DNA of 32,482 nt from Streptomyces morookaense. Its GTDB lineage: Bacteria; Actinomycetota; Actinomycetes; Streptomycetales; Streptomycetaceae. The DNA lies in NCBI RefSeq assembly GCF_013030945.1, contig NZ_JABBXF010000108.1:1-32482 (forward strand), written 5' to 3'. Every line of letters starts with the position of its first letter. Position 1 is the stretch's first letter. Below the pieces are notes generated by a model. The model was not told the DNA's origin and searched no databases. It saw only the letters and a list, made by a program, of their open reading frames with translations. A program made the translations under genes and the position numbers. Positions 15,646-22,581 of this stretch are shown here, piece after piece.

Positions 15646-16227
15646 ATTTCCACTCGACGCGTTTTCGCCGCCGCGCTGCTCGTCACCAGCGCACTCGCAC
15701 TGACCGCCTGCGGGCCGGGCGACAGCGGGAAGAAGGACGACACATCCTCGGCGGCCAGCACGGCTCCGTCCCAGGACGGCAACGGCAAGAACAAGGGCGA
15801 CAAGGGCGACAAGGGCGACTGCCCGACGATCGCCAAGGGCCACAAGGTCATCAAGGTCGGCAACGTCGAGGGCGCGATGAACAACGTCGTCGCCCAGAAC
15901 GCCAAGATGACCTGCAACCCGTCGAGCCACCAGGGGGCCACGTACCACCCCGAGGGCGGGTTCACGACGTACCACTGGAAGCCCGGTTCCAAGGTCGTCA
16001 TCATCGGCAAGAACGGCCCCGAGGACCGCTCGGCGACGGCCGAGTTCGACGAGAAGCTCTCCGGCATCGGCCACGTCAAGGAGTGCGCGGACCCGGACCA
16101 CCAGCAGTACGACAGCGGCCAGACGAAGGCGGACCACAAGGAGTACTGCTACGGGCAGAACTTCTACGACGTGGTCGTCGGCGCCGACGACACGATCACG
16201 GAGATGACCGAGCTGTACGGCTCGTAG
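15646..16227 (+). CDS. Small secreted lipoprotein with apparent ATT start codon
   Basis: The coding frame ending at TAG 16,227 extends well upstream of its first ATG (15,877). That upstream part encodes a textbook lipoprotein signal: STRRVFAAALLVTSALALTAC with lipobox LTAC and Cys22. No ATG, GTG or TTG exists in this frame before it, back to beyond 15,560. The codon at the expected initiator position is ATT 15,646, preceded at 5 nt by AGGGGGA (15,634-15,640). The product would be 193 residues: a lipid-anchored N-terminus, a Lys/Gly/Asp linker with KGD repeats (about 28-58) and a C-terminal domain with four cysteines that could form two disulphides. The family is not recognised. It is followed by a strong terminator, so it is a single-gene unit. 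Confidence 0.75.
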   Translation: MSTRRVFAAALLVTSALALTACGPGDSGKKDDTSSAASTAPSQDGNGKNKGDKGDKGDCPTIAKGHKVIKVGNVEGAMNNVVAQNAKMTCNPSSHQGATYHPEGGFTTYHWKPGSKVVIIGKNGPEDRSATAEFDEKLSGIGHVKECADPDHQQYDSGQTKADHKEYCYGQNFYDVVVGADDTITEMTELYGS

Positions 16228-16236
16228 AACGCGAAG

Positions 16237-16262
16237 AGGGGCCCGGCACCGGCCGGGCCCCT
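16237..16262 (+). terminator. Terminator after the lipoprotein gene
   Basis: AGGGGCCCGGC (16,237-16,247) and GCCGGGCCCCT (16,252-16,262) form a perfect 11-bp stem with a 4-nt loop, 9 nt after the stop codon. The following CCCCTCT is pyrimidine-rich. It also sits just beyond the end of the convergent YeiH-like gene (16,270). Confidence 0.8.
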
Positions 16263-16269
16263 CCCCCTC

Positions 16270-17337
16270 TCACGTGGTGAGCAGCACCCCGCCGTACGAC
16301 ACCCCGGCGATCACCGCCCACGAGCACAGCCCCAGCGCCGCGACCCGCCCGCCGGTCCGCACCAGCGTGGGCAGGTGCACCGCGCTGCCGAGCCCGAACA
16401 GGGCGGCGGCGAGCAGCAGTTCCTGCGCGTGCTGCGCACCGTCCAGGGCGGCCGCGGGCACCCAGCCGGTCGTCCGGACGACGACCATGGCGAGGAATCC
16501 GAGCACGAAGAGCGGTACGAGCGCGGGCCGCTTGCCCTCCGCCGCGCCGGCCCCCGCGCCGGCCTCCGCGTCGTACGCCCGCCTCCGGCGCACCGCGACG
16601 GCCACCGCCGCGACGAGCGGCGCCAGCAGCGCCACCCGCATCAGCTTGACCAGCACGGCCTCGGTGAGGGCCGTCGGCCCGGCGGTCTGCGCGGTGGCGA
16701 CCACCTGCCCGACGTCGTGCACCCCGGCCCCGACCCACCGCCCGAACTGCGCGTCGTCCAGCCCGAGCGGGTGGTGCAGCAGCGGCAGCACGGCGATGGC
16801 GAGCGTGCCGCACAGCGTGACCAGGGCGACGGACGTCGCCACGTCCTCCTCGTCGCTGCCGGACACCTCGCTGACGGCTCCGATCGCGGAGGCCCCGCAG
16901 ATCGAGTACCCGGTGGCGATCAGCAGCGGCTGGTCGCCGCGCAGCCCGAGCCGCCGCCCGAGCCACAGCGTCCCGAAGAACGTCGCCACGACGGTGACCA
17001 GCACCATCACCACCGTGGCCCAGCCCAGCCCGAGCACGTCGTCCAGGCCGAGCTTGAGGCCGAGCAGGACGACTCCGGCGCGCATGAGCCGCTTGCCCGC
17101 CAGCGTCAGCCCGGGCCGCCCGGCGCCGCGCACCAGGGCCCGTACCCCGGGCAGGTGCGCGGCGGCGATGCCGAGCACGACGGCGGCGGTGAGCATCGGG
17201 ACGGCGGGCACGAGCCGATGGACGCCCCACGAGAGGGCGACCCCGGCGGCGGCCATGGCGAGGCCGGGCAGCTTGTTGGACGGGCGCCCGGTGCTGCGGG
17301 AGGGGCGTGCCCGCTCCCGCGAGGAGATCAGTGTCAT
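16270..17337 (-). CDS. YeiH/UPF0324-family membrane protein, putative sulfur-oxyanion exporter
   Basis: A 355-residue polytopic membrane protein of the UPF0324 (Cons_hypoth698, YeiH) family with about 9-10 hydrophobic segments. The conserved loops are LMRAGVVLLGLKLGL, ATGYSICGASAIGAVS and WVGAGVHDVGQVVATA. Members are annotated as putative sulfate exporters, and close relatives export sulfite or sulfonates. The start at 17,337 lies 8 nt after the thiol dioxygenase stop, so the two genes are almost certainly one transcription unit. This supports a role in disposing of sulfinate, sulfite or sulfate produced from thiol oxidation. The function is inferred from family and context. Confidence 0.85.
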   Translation of the reverse strand: MTLISSRERARPSRSTGRPSNKLPGLAMAAAGVALSWGVHRLVPAVPMLTAAVVLGIAAAHLPGVRALVRGAGRPGLTLAGKRLMRAGVVLLGLKLGLDDVLGLGWATVVMVLVTVVATFFGTLWLGRRLGLRGDQPLLIATGYSICGASAIGAVSEVSGSDEEDVATSVALVTLCGTLAIAVLPLLHHPLGLDDAQFGRWVGAGVHDVGQVVATAQTAGPTALTEAVLVKLMRVALLAPLVAAVAVAVRRRRAYDAEAGAGAGAAEGKRPALVPLFVLGFLAMVVVRTTGWVPAAALDGAQHAQELLLAAALFGLGSAVHLPTLVRTGGRVAALGLCSWAVIAGVSYGGVLLTT

Positions 17338-17345
17338 GTGTGTGG

Positions 17346-17900
17346 TCAGAACTCGTGGGCCGGAAGGTCGTACACGCGCCGGACACTCGATCCGAGCCGC
17401 GAGACGTCGGCACCGTAGACATGGACGGAAACGGCCGTGGACGAACCGGCGTTGCGCACCCGGTGGATGTCACCGGGCGGCGCGAAGCCGCAGACGTCGC
17501 CCTGGGCGTTCACCACGTCCTCGGTCGCGACGAGCCGGGCGGTCGGACCGTCCGGGACGAGGCGGTAGCGGCGCTCGCTCTCGGTGCCCTGGTGGACTCC
17601 GGTGACGCACCAGGAGACGTGGTCGTGGATGCAGGTCTGCTGCCCGGGCAGCCAGACGAGCGCGACGACGGAGAAGCTGCCGTCGGGTTCGGCGTGCAGG
17701 ATGTGCTGGCGGTACCGCTCGGGGTCGCTCTCGCACTGCTCCTCGGTCAGCAGATCGCCGGCGCCGAGGTGGGCCGCGAGCCGCTCACCGACGAGGTACG
17801 CCGTCGTGTCGGGCGGCAGGCCGCGGCCTACGGCCTCCCGGACGTCGCCGATGAGCTCGTCGAGACGGGCTGTCGTCGGGGGTGCGGTAGGTGTGGTCAT
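17346..17900 (-). CDS. Cysteine dioxygenase-family thiol dioxygenase (Gln-type)
   Basis: This 184-residue cupin belongs to the cysteine dioxygenase (CDO_I) family. The Fe(II) ligands are His92 and His94 (HDH in IHDHVSWCVTGV) and His146 (IHRVRNAG). The Ser158-x-His160-x-Tyr162 triad (SVHVY) of the active site is present. At the carboxylate-binding position it has Gln65 in RYRQHILHAE rather than the Arg of classical cysteine dioxygenases. Gln-type members, as known from Pseudomonas and Azotobacter, prefer 3-mercaptopropionate. It oxidises a thiol to the sulfinic acid. It is the first gene of a pair with the YeiH-like exporter, and a LysR gene lies 109 bp upstream in the same direction. Family is firm; cysteine versus 3-mercaptopropionate is undecided. 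Confidence 0.88.
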   Translation of the reverse strand: MTTPTAPPTTARLDELIGDVREAVGRGLPPDTTAYLVGERLAAHLGAGDLLTEEQCESDPERYRQHILHAEPDGSFSVVALVWLPGQQTCIHDHVSWCVTGVHQGTESERRYRLVPDGPTARLVATEDVVNAQGDVCGFAPPGDIHRVRNAGSSTAVSVHVYGADVSRLGSSVRRVYDLPAHEF

Positions 17901-18009
17901 ACGTGCAGAATCGGGGGGCTTGATCCATCAGTCCAACGACAGTTCGTAGAGAGTATCCGAACGCCGGCTTATGGATCGGGGAACGCTGTTCGAAGCGCGG
18001 CAGCCGGGG

Positions 18010-18915
18010 TCAGCACCCCACGCGCCGCGCGGCGACCGCCTTGAGCTCGTCCAGCACCAGCATGGTGGCCGGGATGCGGAGATGCTCGCGCAGCACGTAC
18101 GCGGAGACCTGCCGGCGGGACGCGGGGTCCAGGGCCCGCCCGGTGATCTTGTCGTGGCGCAGGAAGGACAGTACGAGCCCCGGCATCATGGCCACGCCGA
18201 GCCCCTCGGCGACGAGCGACTGCACGACGAGGATGTCGTCCGTGGTGAAGGCGATGTCGGGCGCGAAGCCCTCCTCGGCGCACTCGTGCAGGAAGTTGGC
18301 GCGGCAGCGCAGGCACCCGGCTATCCAGCGCTCGTCCGCCAGCTCGGCGAGCTTGACCGCGCGGCGCCGGGCGAAGGGATGCCCGGCGGGCAGCAGCACG
18401 GTCAGCTGGTCCTCCATGAGCGGTATCTCGACCAGCTCGTCGGGAACCTGTTCACGCAGGCCGGGATAGGTGAAGGCGAGCGTGATGTCGCACTCGCCGC
18501 GCACCAGCCGGCGCAGCGACTCGGGCGGCTCGCCCTCCAGCAGCTCGACCCGCACCCCCGGATGATCGGCGGCCAGCCGGGCGAGGGCCTCGGGCACGAT
18601 GGTGGCGCCGGCACTGGGAAACGCACAGACCCGCACCCGCCCGGCCCGCAGCCGCGTCAGCGAACTCATCTGCTGCTGCGCCGCCGTGAGACTGTCCAGA
18701 ATCGTCTCGGCGTGCCGCGCCATCGCCTCACCGGCCTCGGTCAGCCGCATCCGCCGCCCGGCCCGGGTGAACAGGGGCGTGCCGACGGCCCGTTCGAGCG
18801 CCTTCATCTGCTGGGTGATCGCGGGCTGCGTGTATCCGAGCGCGCGGGCGGCTGCGGAGTACGACCCGGTCGTGACCACCGCATGGAACGTCTTGATGTG
18901 CCGCGAGTCGAACAC
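18010..18915 (-). CDS. LysR-family transcriptional regulator
   Basis: A 301-residue LysR protein with an N-terminal winged HTH (about 1-60: HIKTFHAVVTTGSYSAAARALGYTQPAITQQMKALE, split by a normal turn) and a C-terminal substrate-binding fold (about 90-295). GTG 18,915 gives the normal family start, residue 2 onward FDSRHIKTF. No Shine-Dalgarno sequence precedes it, so the mRNA may be leaderless. The in-frame extension further upstream has no family character. It lies upstream of the thiol dioxygenase and exporter genes on the same strand, making it their likely regulator. A CLRC motif near 205-210 offers a pair of cysteines that might be redox- or thiol-responsive, which is speculation. Confidence 0.87.
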   Translation of the reverse strand: MFDSRHIKTFHAVVTTGSYSAAARALGYTQPAITQQMKALERAVGTPLFTRAGRRMRLTEAGEAMARHAETILDSLTAAQQQMSSLTRLRAGRVRVCAFPSAGATIVPEALARLAADHPGVRVELLEGEPPESLRRLVRGECDITLAFTYPGLREQVPDELVEIPLMEDQLTVLLPAGHPFARRRAVKLAELADERWIAGCLRCRANFLHECAEEGFAPDIAFTTDDILVVQSLVAEGLGVAMMPGLVLSFLRHDKITGRALDPASRRQVSAYVLREHLRIPATMLVLDELKAVAARRVGC

Positions 18916-18968
18916 GCAGGAATCATAAGCGGAATTTGGGGGACGGGGGCAGTGACCGACGGGTTGCT

Positions 18969-18992
18969 TCTGGATGATCGTCTGGATGATCG
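18969..18992 (+). repeat. Tandem 2 x 12-bp repeat
   Basis: TCTGGATGATCG is repeated exactly head-to-tail at 18,969-18,980 and 18,981-18,992, in the 176-bp gap between the LysR start and tRNA-Cys. The role is unknown. Confidence 0.5.
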
Positions 18993-19042
18993 CCGCCCCG
19001 TGAACGGAGCATGTCGGCTGCGTGGCAGGCCCCGAGGCCCCA

Positions 19043-19071
19043 TTGAGACGGCGCGCCCGGCGCCCTATGGT
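19043..19071 (+). promoter_or_regulatory. Predicted promoter of tRNA-Cys
   Basis: TTGAGA (19,043-19,048), a 17-bp spacer and TATGGT (19,066-19,071) make a good -35/-10 pair. Transcription would begin about 14 nt before the mature tRNA end. Confidence 0.55.
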
Positions 19072-19091
19072 CATGGACAGATGCACGAAAC

Positions 19092-19163
19092 GGCCGTGTG
19101 CCCGAGTGGTTGAGGGGCTCGCCTGCAAAGCGAGTTACGTGGGTTCGATTCCCGCCACGGCCT
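19092..19163 (+). tRNA. tRNA-Cys (anticodon GCA)
   Basis: A complete 72-nt cloverleaf. The acceptor stem GGCCGTG (19,092-19,098) pairs fully with CACGGCC (19,156-19,162), and the discriminator base is U, the identity element of cysteine tRNAs. The D-stem is CCC/GGG. The anticodon stem CTCGC/GCGAG holds the loop CTGCAAA, anticodon GCA. The T-arm is GTGGG-TTCGATT-CCCGC. The 3' CCA is not encoded, as is common in actinobacteria. A tRNA for cysteine beside thiol-oxidation genes is probably coincidence. Confidence 0.95.
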
Positions 19164-19177
19164 CTGTTTCCGCCATG

Positions 19178-19198
19178 GCCGGGCGCTCATGGCCCGGC
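19178..19198. terminator. Hairpin between tRNA-Cys and the isomerase-like gene
   Basis: GCCGGGC (19,178-19,184) pairs with GCCCGGC (19,192-19,198) across a 7-nt loop, 15 nt after the tRNA and just beyond the convergent gene ending at 19,201. It can terminate both. Confidence 0.5.
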
Positions 19199-19200
19199 AC

Positions 19201-20058
19201 TCACGGCCCGGCGATGAGCCCGCGCAGGCGCAGGGCGAGCCACGGCCTGCGGCCGCCGGCCCGCATCCGGCCGCGTGCGATCTCCTTCCGGAGCGGTGTG
19301 CGCCGGAAGGCGGTCAGCAGGAAGGCGACGGGATCCGCCGAGATCCGGCAGTCGCAGGGGCGGACGGGAGACTCGTCGCAGGTCACCGTCGCCGCCCCGT
19401 CCGCCACGACGACCGTCAGCCGCGGCCCGCCGCGGACGGCGAGGTCGAAGGAGACGCGCACGCCGTCCGCCTTCGCGCGGTCGAGGGTGAGCGGCATCAT
19501 CGTCGGCATCGTCTGCCGGATGCAGAGCCGCGCCTCGTCCGGCCCGATCCGCCAGGGAAGCCGTGCGCCGCGGGCGATGTCGAGCCCGTGGAGCAGGCTC
19601 TCGCTGAGCATCAGCCCGGTCGCGACGGCGAGCGTCAGCACCACCTGCTGCCCGTACCAGGGCGTGGGTACGGGCGTCTCCGGCGCGAGCCCCTCGGTGA
19701 CCCGCAGGAACGTCTCGCCGTGCTCGCGGACGAAGTCGCCGAGGTGCGCGCGTTCGTCCTGGCCGAAGAGCGTGACCGCTTTCGCGTTCACGGCGGCGAT
19801 CCGCTCGGCCAACGGGCCGTCCTCGGGCGGCAGAACGCTGCCCCAGTCGTCGAACTCGCCGGTGAAGGAGGAGGAATAGGCGAGGTAGACGGCGCGGAGG
19901 TGCGCGCCGACGTCGCCCACGGTCCAGCCGGGGAGAGCGGACGGCGCGTCCATATCGCGGACCCCGTCCAGGAGTTGCCCGAGCCGCTGGGCCGTCCCAC
20001 GCAGCGCGGCACGCGTCTTGTCGTGCTCGGCGACGGGATCGAAGGCGGGAGCGTCCAC
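19201..20058 (-). CDS. Maleylpyruvate isomerase / mycothiol-dependent DinB-like family protein
   Basis: A 285-residue protein (from GTG 20,058) of the TIGR03083/MDMPI family common in actinobacteria. The N-terminal DinB-like four-helix domain (about 5-165) contains LPGWTVGDVGAHL, with His53 as the expected metal ligand, and the second-His segment SLLHGLDIA. The C-terminal domain (about 190-285) is SCP2-like. Members are mycothiol-dependent maleylpyruvate isomerases or related thiol-metabolism enzymes, but most have no assigned substrate. The start is uncertain: no good ribosome-binding site precedes 20,058, and the frame stays open across the divergent VOC gene start. It is divergent from the VOC gene and convergent with the tRNA. 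Confidence 0.75.
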   Translation of the reverse strand: MDAPAFDPVAEHDKTRAALRGTAQRLGQLLDGVRDMDAPSALPGWTVGDVGAHLRAVYLAYSSSFTGEFDDWGSVLPPEDGPLAERIAAVNAKAVTLFGQDERAHLGDFVREHGETFLRVTEGLAPETPVPTPWYGQQVVLTLAVATGLMLSESLLHGLDIARGARLPWRIGPDEARLCIRQTMPTMMPLTLDRAKADGVRVSFDLAVRGGPRLTVVVADGAATVTCDESPVRPCDCRISADPVAFLLTAFRRTPLRKEIARGRMRAGGRRPWLALRLRGLIAGP

Positions 20059-20143
20059 GGCCGGGAGGGTACCGCCGCCCACGGCAGCAGGCCATGGTCC
20101 CGTTGCGTTCTCGTCTACGGCACCCGGCCGTACGCTGGTGCGC

Positions 20144-20518
20144 ATGGCATCCCTCGTGCGCCACATCACCATCGACTGTGCCGACGCCTACCGCCTGGCC
20201 TCCTTCTGGGCCGAGGTCCTCGACGGCTCGCTAGCCGCCGACGACCACCCGGGCGACCCGGAGGCGACGGTCGACTCGGCAGGCGCGGCACTGCTGTTCA
20301 TCACGGTGCCGGAACGCAAGATCGTGAAGAACCGCGTACATCTGGACCTGCAGCCGCAGGGCCGGACGCGGGACGAGGAGGTGGAGCGTCTGCTGGCCCT
20401 GGGCGCGACGATGGTGGACGACCTGCGGCGCCCGGACGGGACGGGGTGGGCGACCATGGCCGACATCGAGGGCAACGAGTTCTGCGTGGAGCGGAGTGCG
20501 GTGGAGCGGGGACGCTGA
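20144..20518 (+). CDS. Small VOC (glyoxalase-like) protein
   Basis: A 124-residue single-domain VOC-superfamily protein. It has a typical opening (VRHITIDCADAYRLASFWAEVL, split here by no gap), a central FITVPERKIVKNRVHLDL strand pair, and the ending MADIEGNEFCVE, which resembles the Glyoxalase_6 group. ATG 20,144 is the natural start. The potential metal ligands (His8, His ~66, Glu ~114) can be placed only tentatively. Reaction unknown: relatives include dioxygenases, resistance proteins and many uncharacterised proteins. Its stop codon lies 4 bp from the stop of the convergent membrane-protein gene, leaving no room for a separate terminator. Confidence 0.8.
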   Translation: MASLVRHITIDCADAYRLASFWAEVLDGSLAADDHPGDPEATVDSAGAALLFITVPERKIVKNRVHLDLQPQGRTRDEEVERLLALGATMVDDLRRPDGTGWATMADIEGNEFCVERSAVERGR

Positions 20519-20522
20519 ACGC

Positions 20523-21038
20523 TCAGGTTTCCAGGCCGATCTGCCGACGCTCGAAGCGCTCGCCGGGCGTGTAACGGCCGAAACTTCGGATGAAGAACGG
20601 GAAACAGAAGCCGAAGGCGGCCGGGATGGCAATGAGCACGAACGCCTGAGCAAGGGCCGTGAAAGCCGATGCGGCGCGGACGCCGAGTGCATGGCTTCGC
20701 CGACTACGCCGGGTTGTTCTGCCGAGGTGGCCGTAACGGTCGAGTACGTGGATCGCGCGTATGGCAGCAAAGGCCATTCCGGCACCCAGGCCGCCATATA
20801 CAAGCGTGAAGGCAGCGACGGCAAGGGGGCGTTGGCCTTCGACGCATCCCCTGGTGACTACGACGGCCATCAGCCCCGTGATACTGGTTGCGAACAGCCA
20901 CATGAGCGTCAGACCCACACGACGGACCCAGTAGGCCCGGCCTCTGTCCACCCAGGTCAGCCCAACGCCGTGCAGGGGCGGCGGCTTCAGCAACCCCTGC
21001 TCGTACAAGCGGTGGCGCACGTCATCCGAAGACGCCAT
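20523..21038 (-). CDS. Small multi-pass membrane protein, candidate immunity protein of the ESX effector
   Basis: A 171-residue protein with three hydrophobic stretches (about 41-62, 71-97 and 121-150, the last perhaps a hairpin), a basic loop at 107-121 and a charged C-terminus. No family is recognised. ATG 21,038 was chosen because the product then begins with a normal soluble N-terminus and the start lies 17 nt inside the end of the upstream WXG-effector gene, a sign of translational coupling. The last position in the SAV_915 - EspC-like - WXG operon, directly after a putative membrane-active effector, is where immunity genes sit in characterised type VII toxin operons such as tspA-tsaI of Staphylococcus aureus. 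The immunity role is inference from position and topology. Confidence 0.7.
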   Translation of the reverse strand: MASSDDVRHRLYEQGLLKPPPLHGVGLTWVDRGRAYWVRRVGLTLMWLFATSITGLMAVVVTRGCVEGQRPLAVAAFTLVYGGLGAGMAFAAIRAIHVLDRYGHLGRTTRRSRRSHALGVRAASAFTALAQAFVLIAIPAAFGFCFPFFIRSFGRYTPGERFERRQIGLET

Positions 21039-22269
21039 GCCACACCTTTTTGGCCGAGTTCTTCGCCTTCTCCTCCATCTTCTGCCAGTCGTTGTCCAGC
21101 CATGCCCTGCCGGCGTCGGCAAAGCCCTCTCCTATACCGGCCACCACACCGTCCTTGTGGATGTTCCGACCCCAATGGGCATTGTGTGTGAGTTCGTAGC
21201 CGAAGGTCCCCACGCCGTATCCGACGGCCACACCTGCGACCACGGCCCCCGCGGCGCCGACGACGGGGGCCGAAGCCTCTGCGGCTCCCGCAATTGCCCC
21301 TTCAAGGGCTACTCCCGCGACCAGCCCGACCGCCGCCGGACCGCCGTCCTTGGCCACCGCCTCGCCCCAGGACCAACCCTTCTCATGATCTTCCTTGGCC
21401 TGGTAATACACCATGGCCCCGGTCAGGACACCGCTGAGAGCACCCACGGCGCCCACCATTCCCGCTTTCCCTCCGCGGAATTGGTCCGCGATTTCCCCGA
21501 CGGTGAACCTGGCTCCCTTGCTGCCCTTGAACTTCTTCGTCCAGCCCTCGACGGAGGAAATCCTGAGCCGCTGCTCGCTGTGCACCGCACGGGCCGCGCG
21601 GCGCCGCTCCAGAATGTGGTTCCATTCCTCACTGCCCTTGGGAAACCCCGCATGGGACCGCTTCAGTTCCGCGGCCTCCTGGGTCAACCGCTCCAGCCGC
21701 TTGTGGCCGACCTCCTCGACCGCCGCCGGTGTCGTGTACAAGCCTCGCAGCACCTCCGCCAAGGTGAGCTGGTCGGCCGGGCCGAGAGTCGCAGGGGCGC
21801 TCCCGCCGGGAAGGATCTGCGCTGCAATGCCGTTCAGCTGCTGCGCCGCCCACTGCCGGACGTGCTGGGCACGTGAAAGCGCCGCCTCCGCACCGCTCTT
21901 GTACGCATCCAGCGCGGCCTGCTGGTCCGTCGTCCCCGTGGCCCCGCCGTAGCCGTCCAACGTGAGCCCGGCCGCACGGGCCTTGTCCTGGACGGCGTCC
22001 AACTCCTGCCGGGACTCGGCCAGTTTCTCCGCCAGGACCGTGACAACATCCGCCACCTGCGACATGGCCTCCGCCATGGCCGCCTGCACCGTACCGTCCG
22101 AGGCCCACGCCGTCTGGAACGAACTGGCGGCATCGCCCGTCCAGCCCGCCTCGTGGACCACACCGGCGACCTTGGAGTTCAGAAACCTGGACGACTCGTC
22201 CAACGTCCTGGCGGCCGACGTGTAGTCGCGCGCGACGTCGTGAAGTCCCCTGATGTCGTCATCGATCAC
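21022..22269 (-). CDS. WXG-domain type VII secretion effector with glycine-rich hydrophobic C-terminus
   Basis: This 415-residue protein has an N-terminal WXG100-like helical hairpin (about 1-100, turn motif W43-T-G45 within AGWTGDAASSFQTAW), a middle helical region (100-240, charged, coiled-coil-like), a basic patch (244-252) and two hydrophobic segments: 268-288 (GMVGAVGALSGVLTGAMVYY) and 311-356. The second is almost purely Gly/Ala/Val with repeated GxxxG spacing. A short amphipathic tail with several Trp follows. No nuclease, deaminase or ADP-ribosyl motif is seen, so a pore-forming or depolarising mode is more plausible than an enzyme. GTG 22,269 begins 3 nt after the stop of the EspC-like gene. 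An alternative is a structural secreted protein without toxicity. Confidence 0.75.
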   Translation of the reverse strand: MIDDDIRGLHDVARDYTSAARTLDESSRFLNSKVAGVVHEAGWTGDAASSFQTAWASDGTVQAAMAEAMSQVADVVTVLAEKLAESRQELDAVQDKARAAGLTLDGYGGATGTTDQQAALDAYKSGAEAALSRAQHVRQWAAQQLNGIAAQILPGGSAPATLGPADQLTLAEVLRGLYTTPAAVEEVGHKRLERLTQEAAELKRSHAGFPKGSEEWNHILERRRAARAVHSEQRLRISSVEGWTKKFKGSKGARFTVGEIADQFRGGKAGMVGAVGALSGVLTGAMVYYQAKEDHEKGWSWGEAVAKDGGPAAVGLVAGVALEGAIAGAAEASAPVVGAAGAVVAGVAVGYGVGTFGYELTHNAHWGRNIHKDGVVAGIGEGFADAGRAWLDNDWQKMEEKAKNSAKKVWHGVFG

Positions 22270-22272
22270 GCT

Positions 22273-22581
22273 TCATCGGCCTTTGTACTTGTCGATCAGG
22301 TCGTCGAACATCCCGTGCAGGTCGATATCGGTGTTCTGGTAATCGGCCGCCGCCTTCCGCAGCTTGCTGCCATGGCCGTCGATCAGGCCCGTCATCATCC
22401 GATGCGCCGCGCCGAAAGCATCGCTGAGGCGCAGGAGGGCGGAGCTCAGCGCGACGTCGCCGACGCCGGGAGTCGGCGGGGAAGCCAGATGTGCGGTCCT
22501 GCCGAGATCCACCGCCTCCCGCTGGAACGCCCTTCCGGTGTCGTCGATATGGTCCACCGTTGCGCGGAGCTTGTCGCTCAT
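22273..22581 (-). CDS. EspC/WXG100-like small ESX-secreted protein
   Basis: A 102-residue, mostly helical protein beginning SDKLRATVDHIDDTGRAF. It resembles the actinobacterial EspC-like (T7SS_ESX_EspC) or WXG100-related substrates in size, in its helix-turn-helix layout with a Pro/Gly-rich turn (SPPTPGVGD, about 36-44), and in its DYQNTD ending region, but it lacks a perfect W-x-G. ATG 22,581 overlaps the upstream stop by 4 nt (ATGA), and the next gene starts 3 nt downstream. It probably forms a heterodimer with the WXG domain of the downstream effector for co-secretion. The long in-frame upstream extension overlaps the previous gene and is rejected. Confidence 0.7.
   Translation of the reverse strand: MSDKLRATVDHIDDTGRAFQREAVDLGRTAHLASPPTPGVGDVALSSALLRLSDAFGAAHRMMTGLIDGHGSKLRKAAADYQNTDIDLHGMFDDLIDKYKGR

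Noticed and set aside
15877..16227. Shorter call of the lipoprotein gene from ATG 15,877
   Set aside because: It would discard an in-frame lipoprotein signal and linker with correct lipobox and an upstream ribosome-binding site.
19092..19163. tRNA-Cys as an integration site of a mobile element
   Set aside because: No integrase gene or repeat of the tRNA 3' end was seen in the neighbouring sequence.
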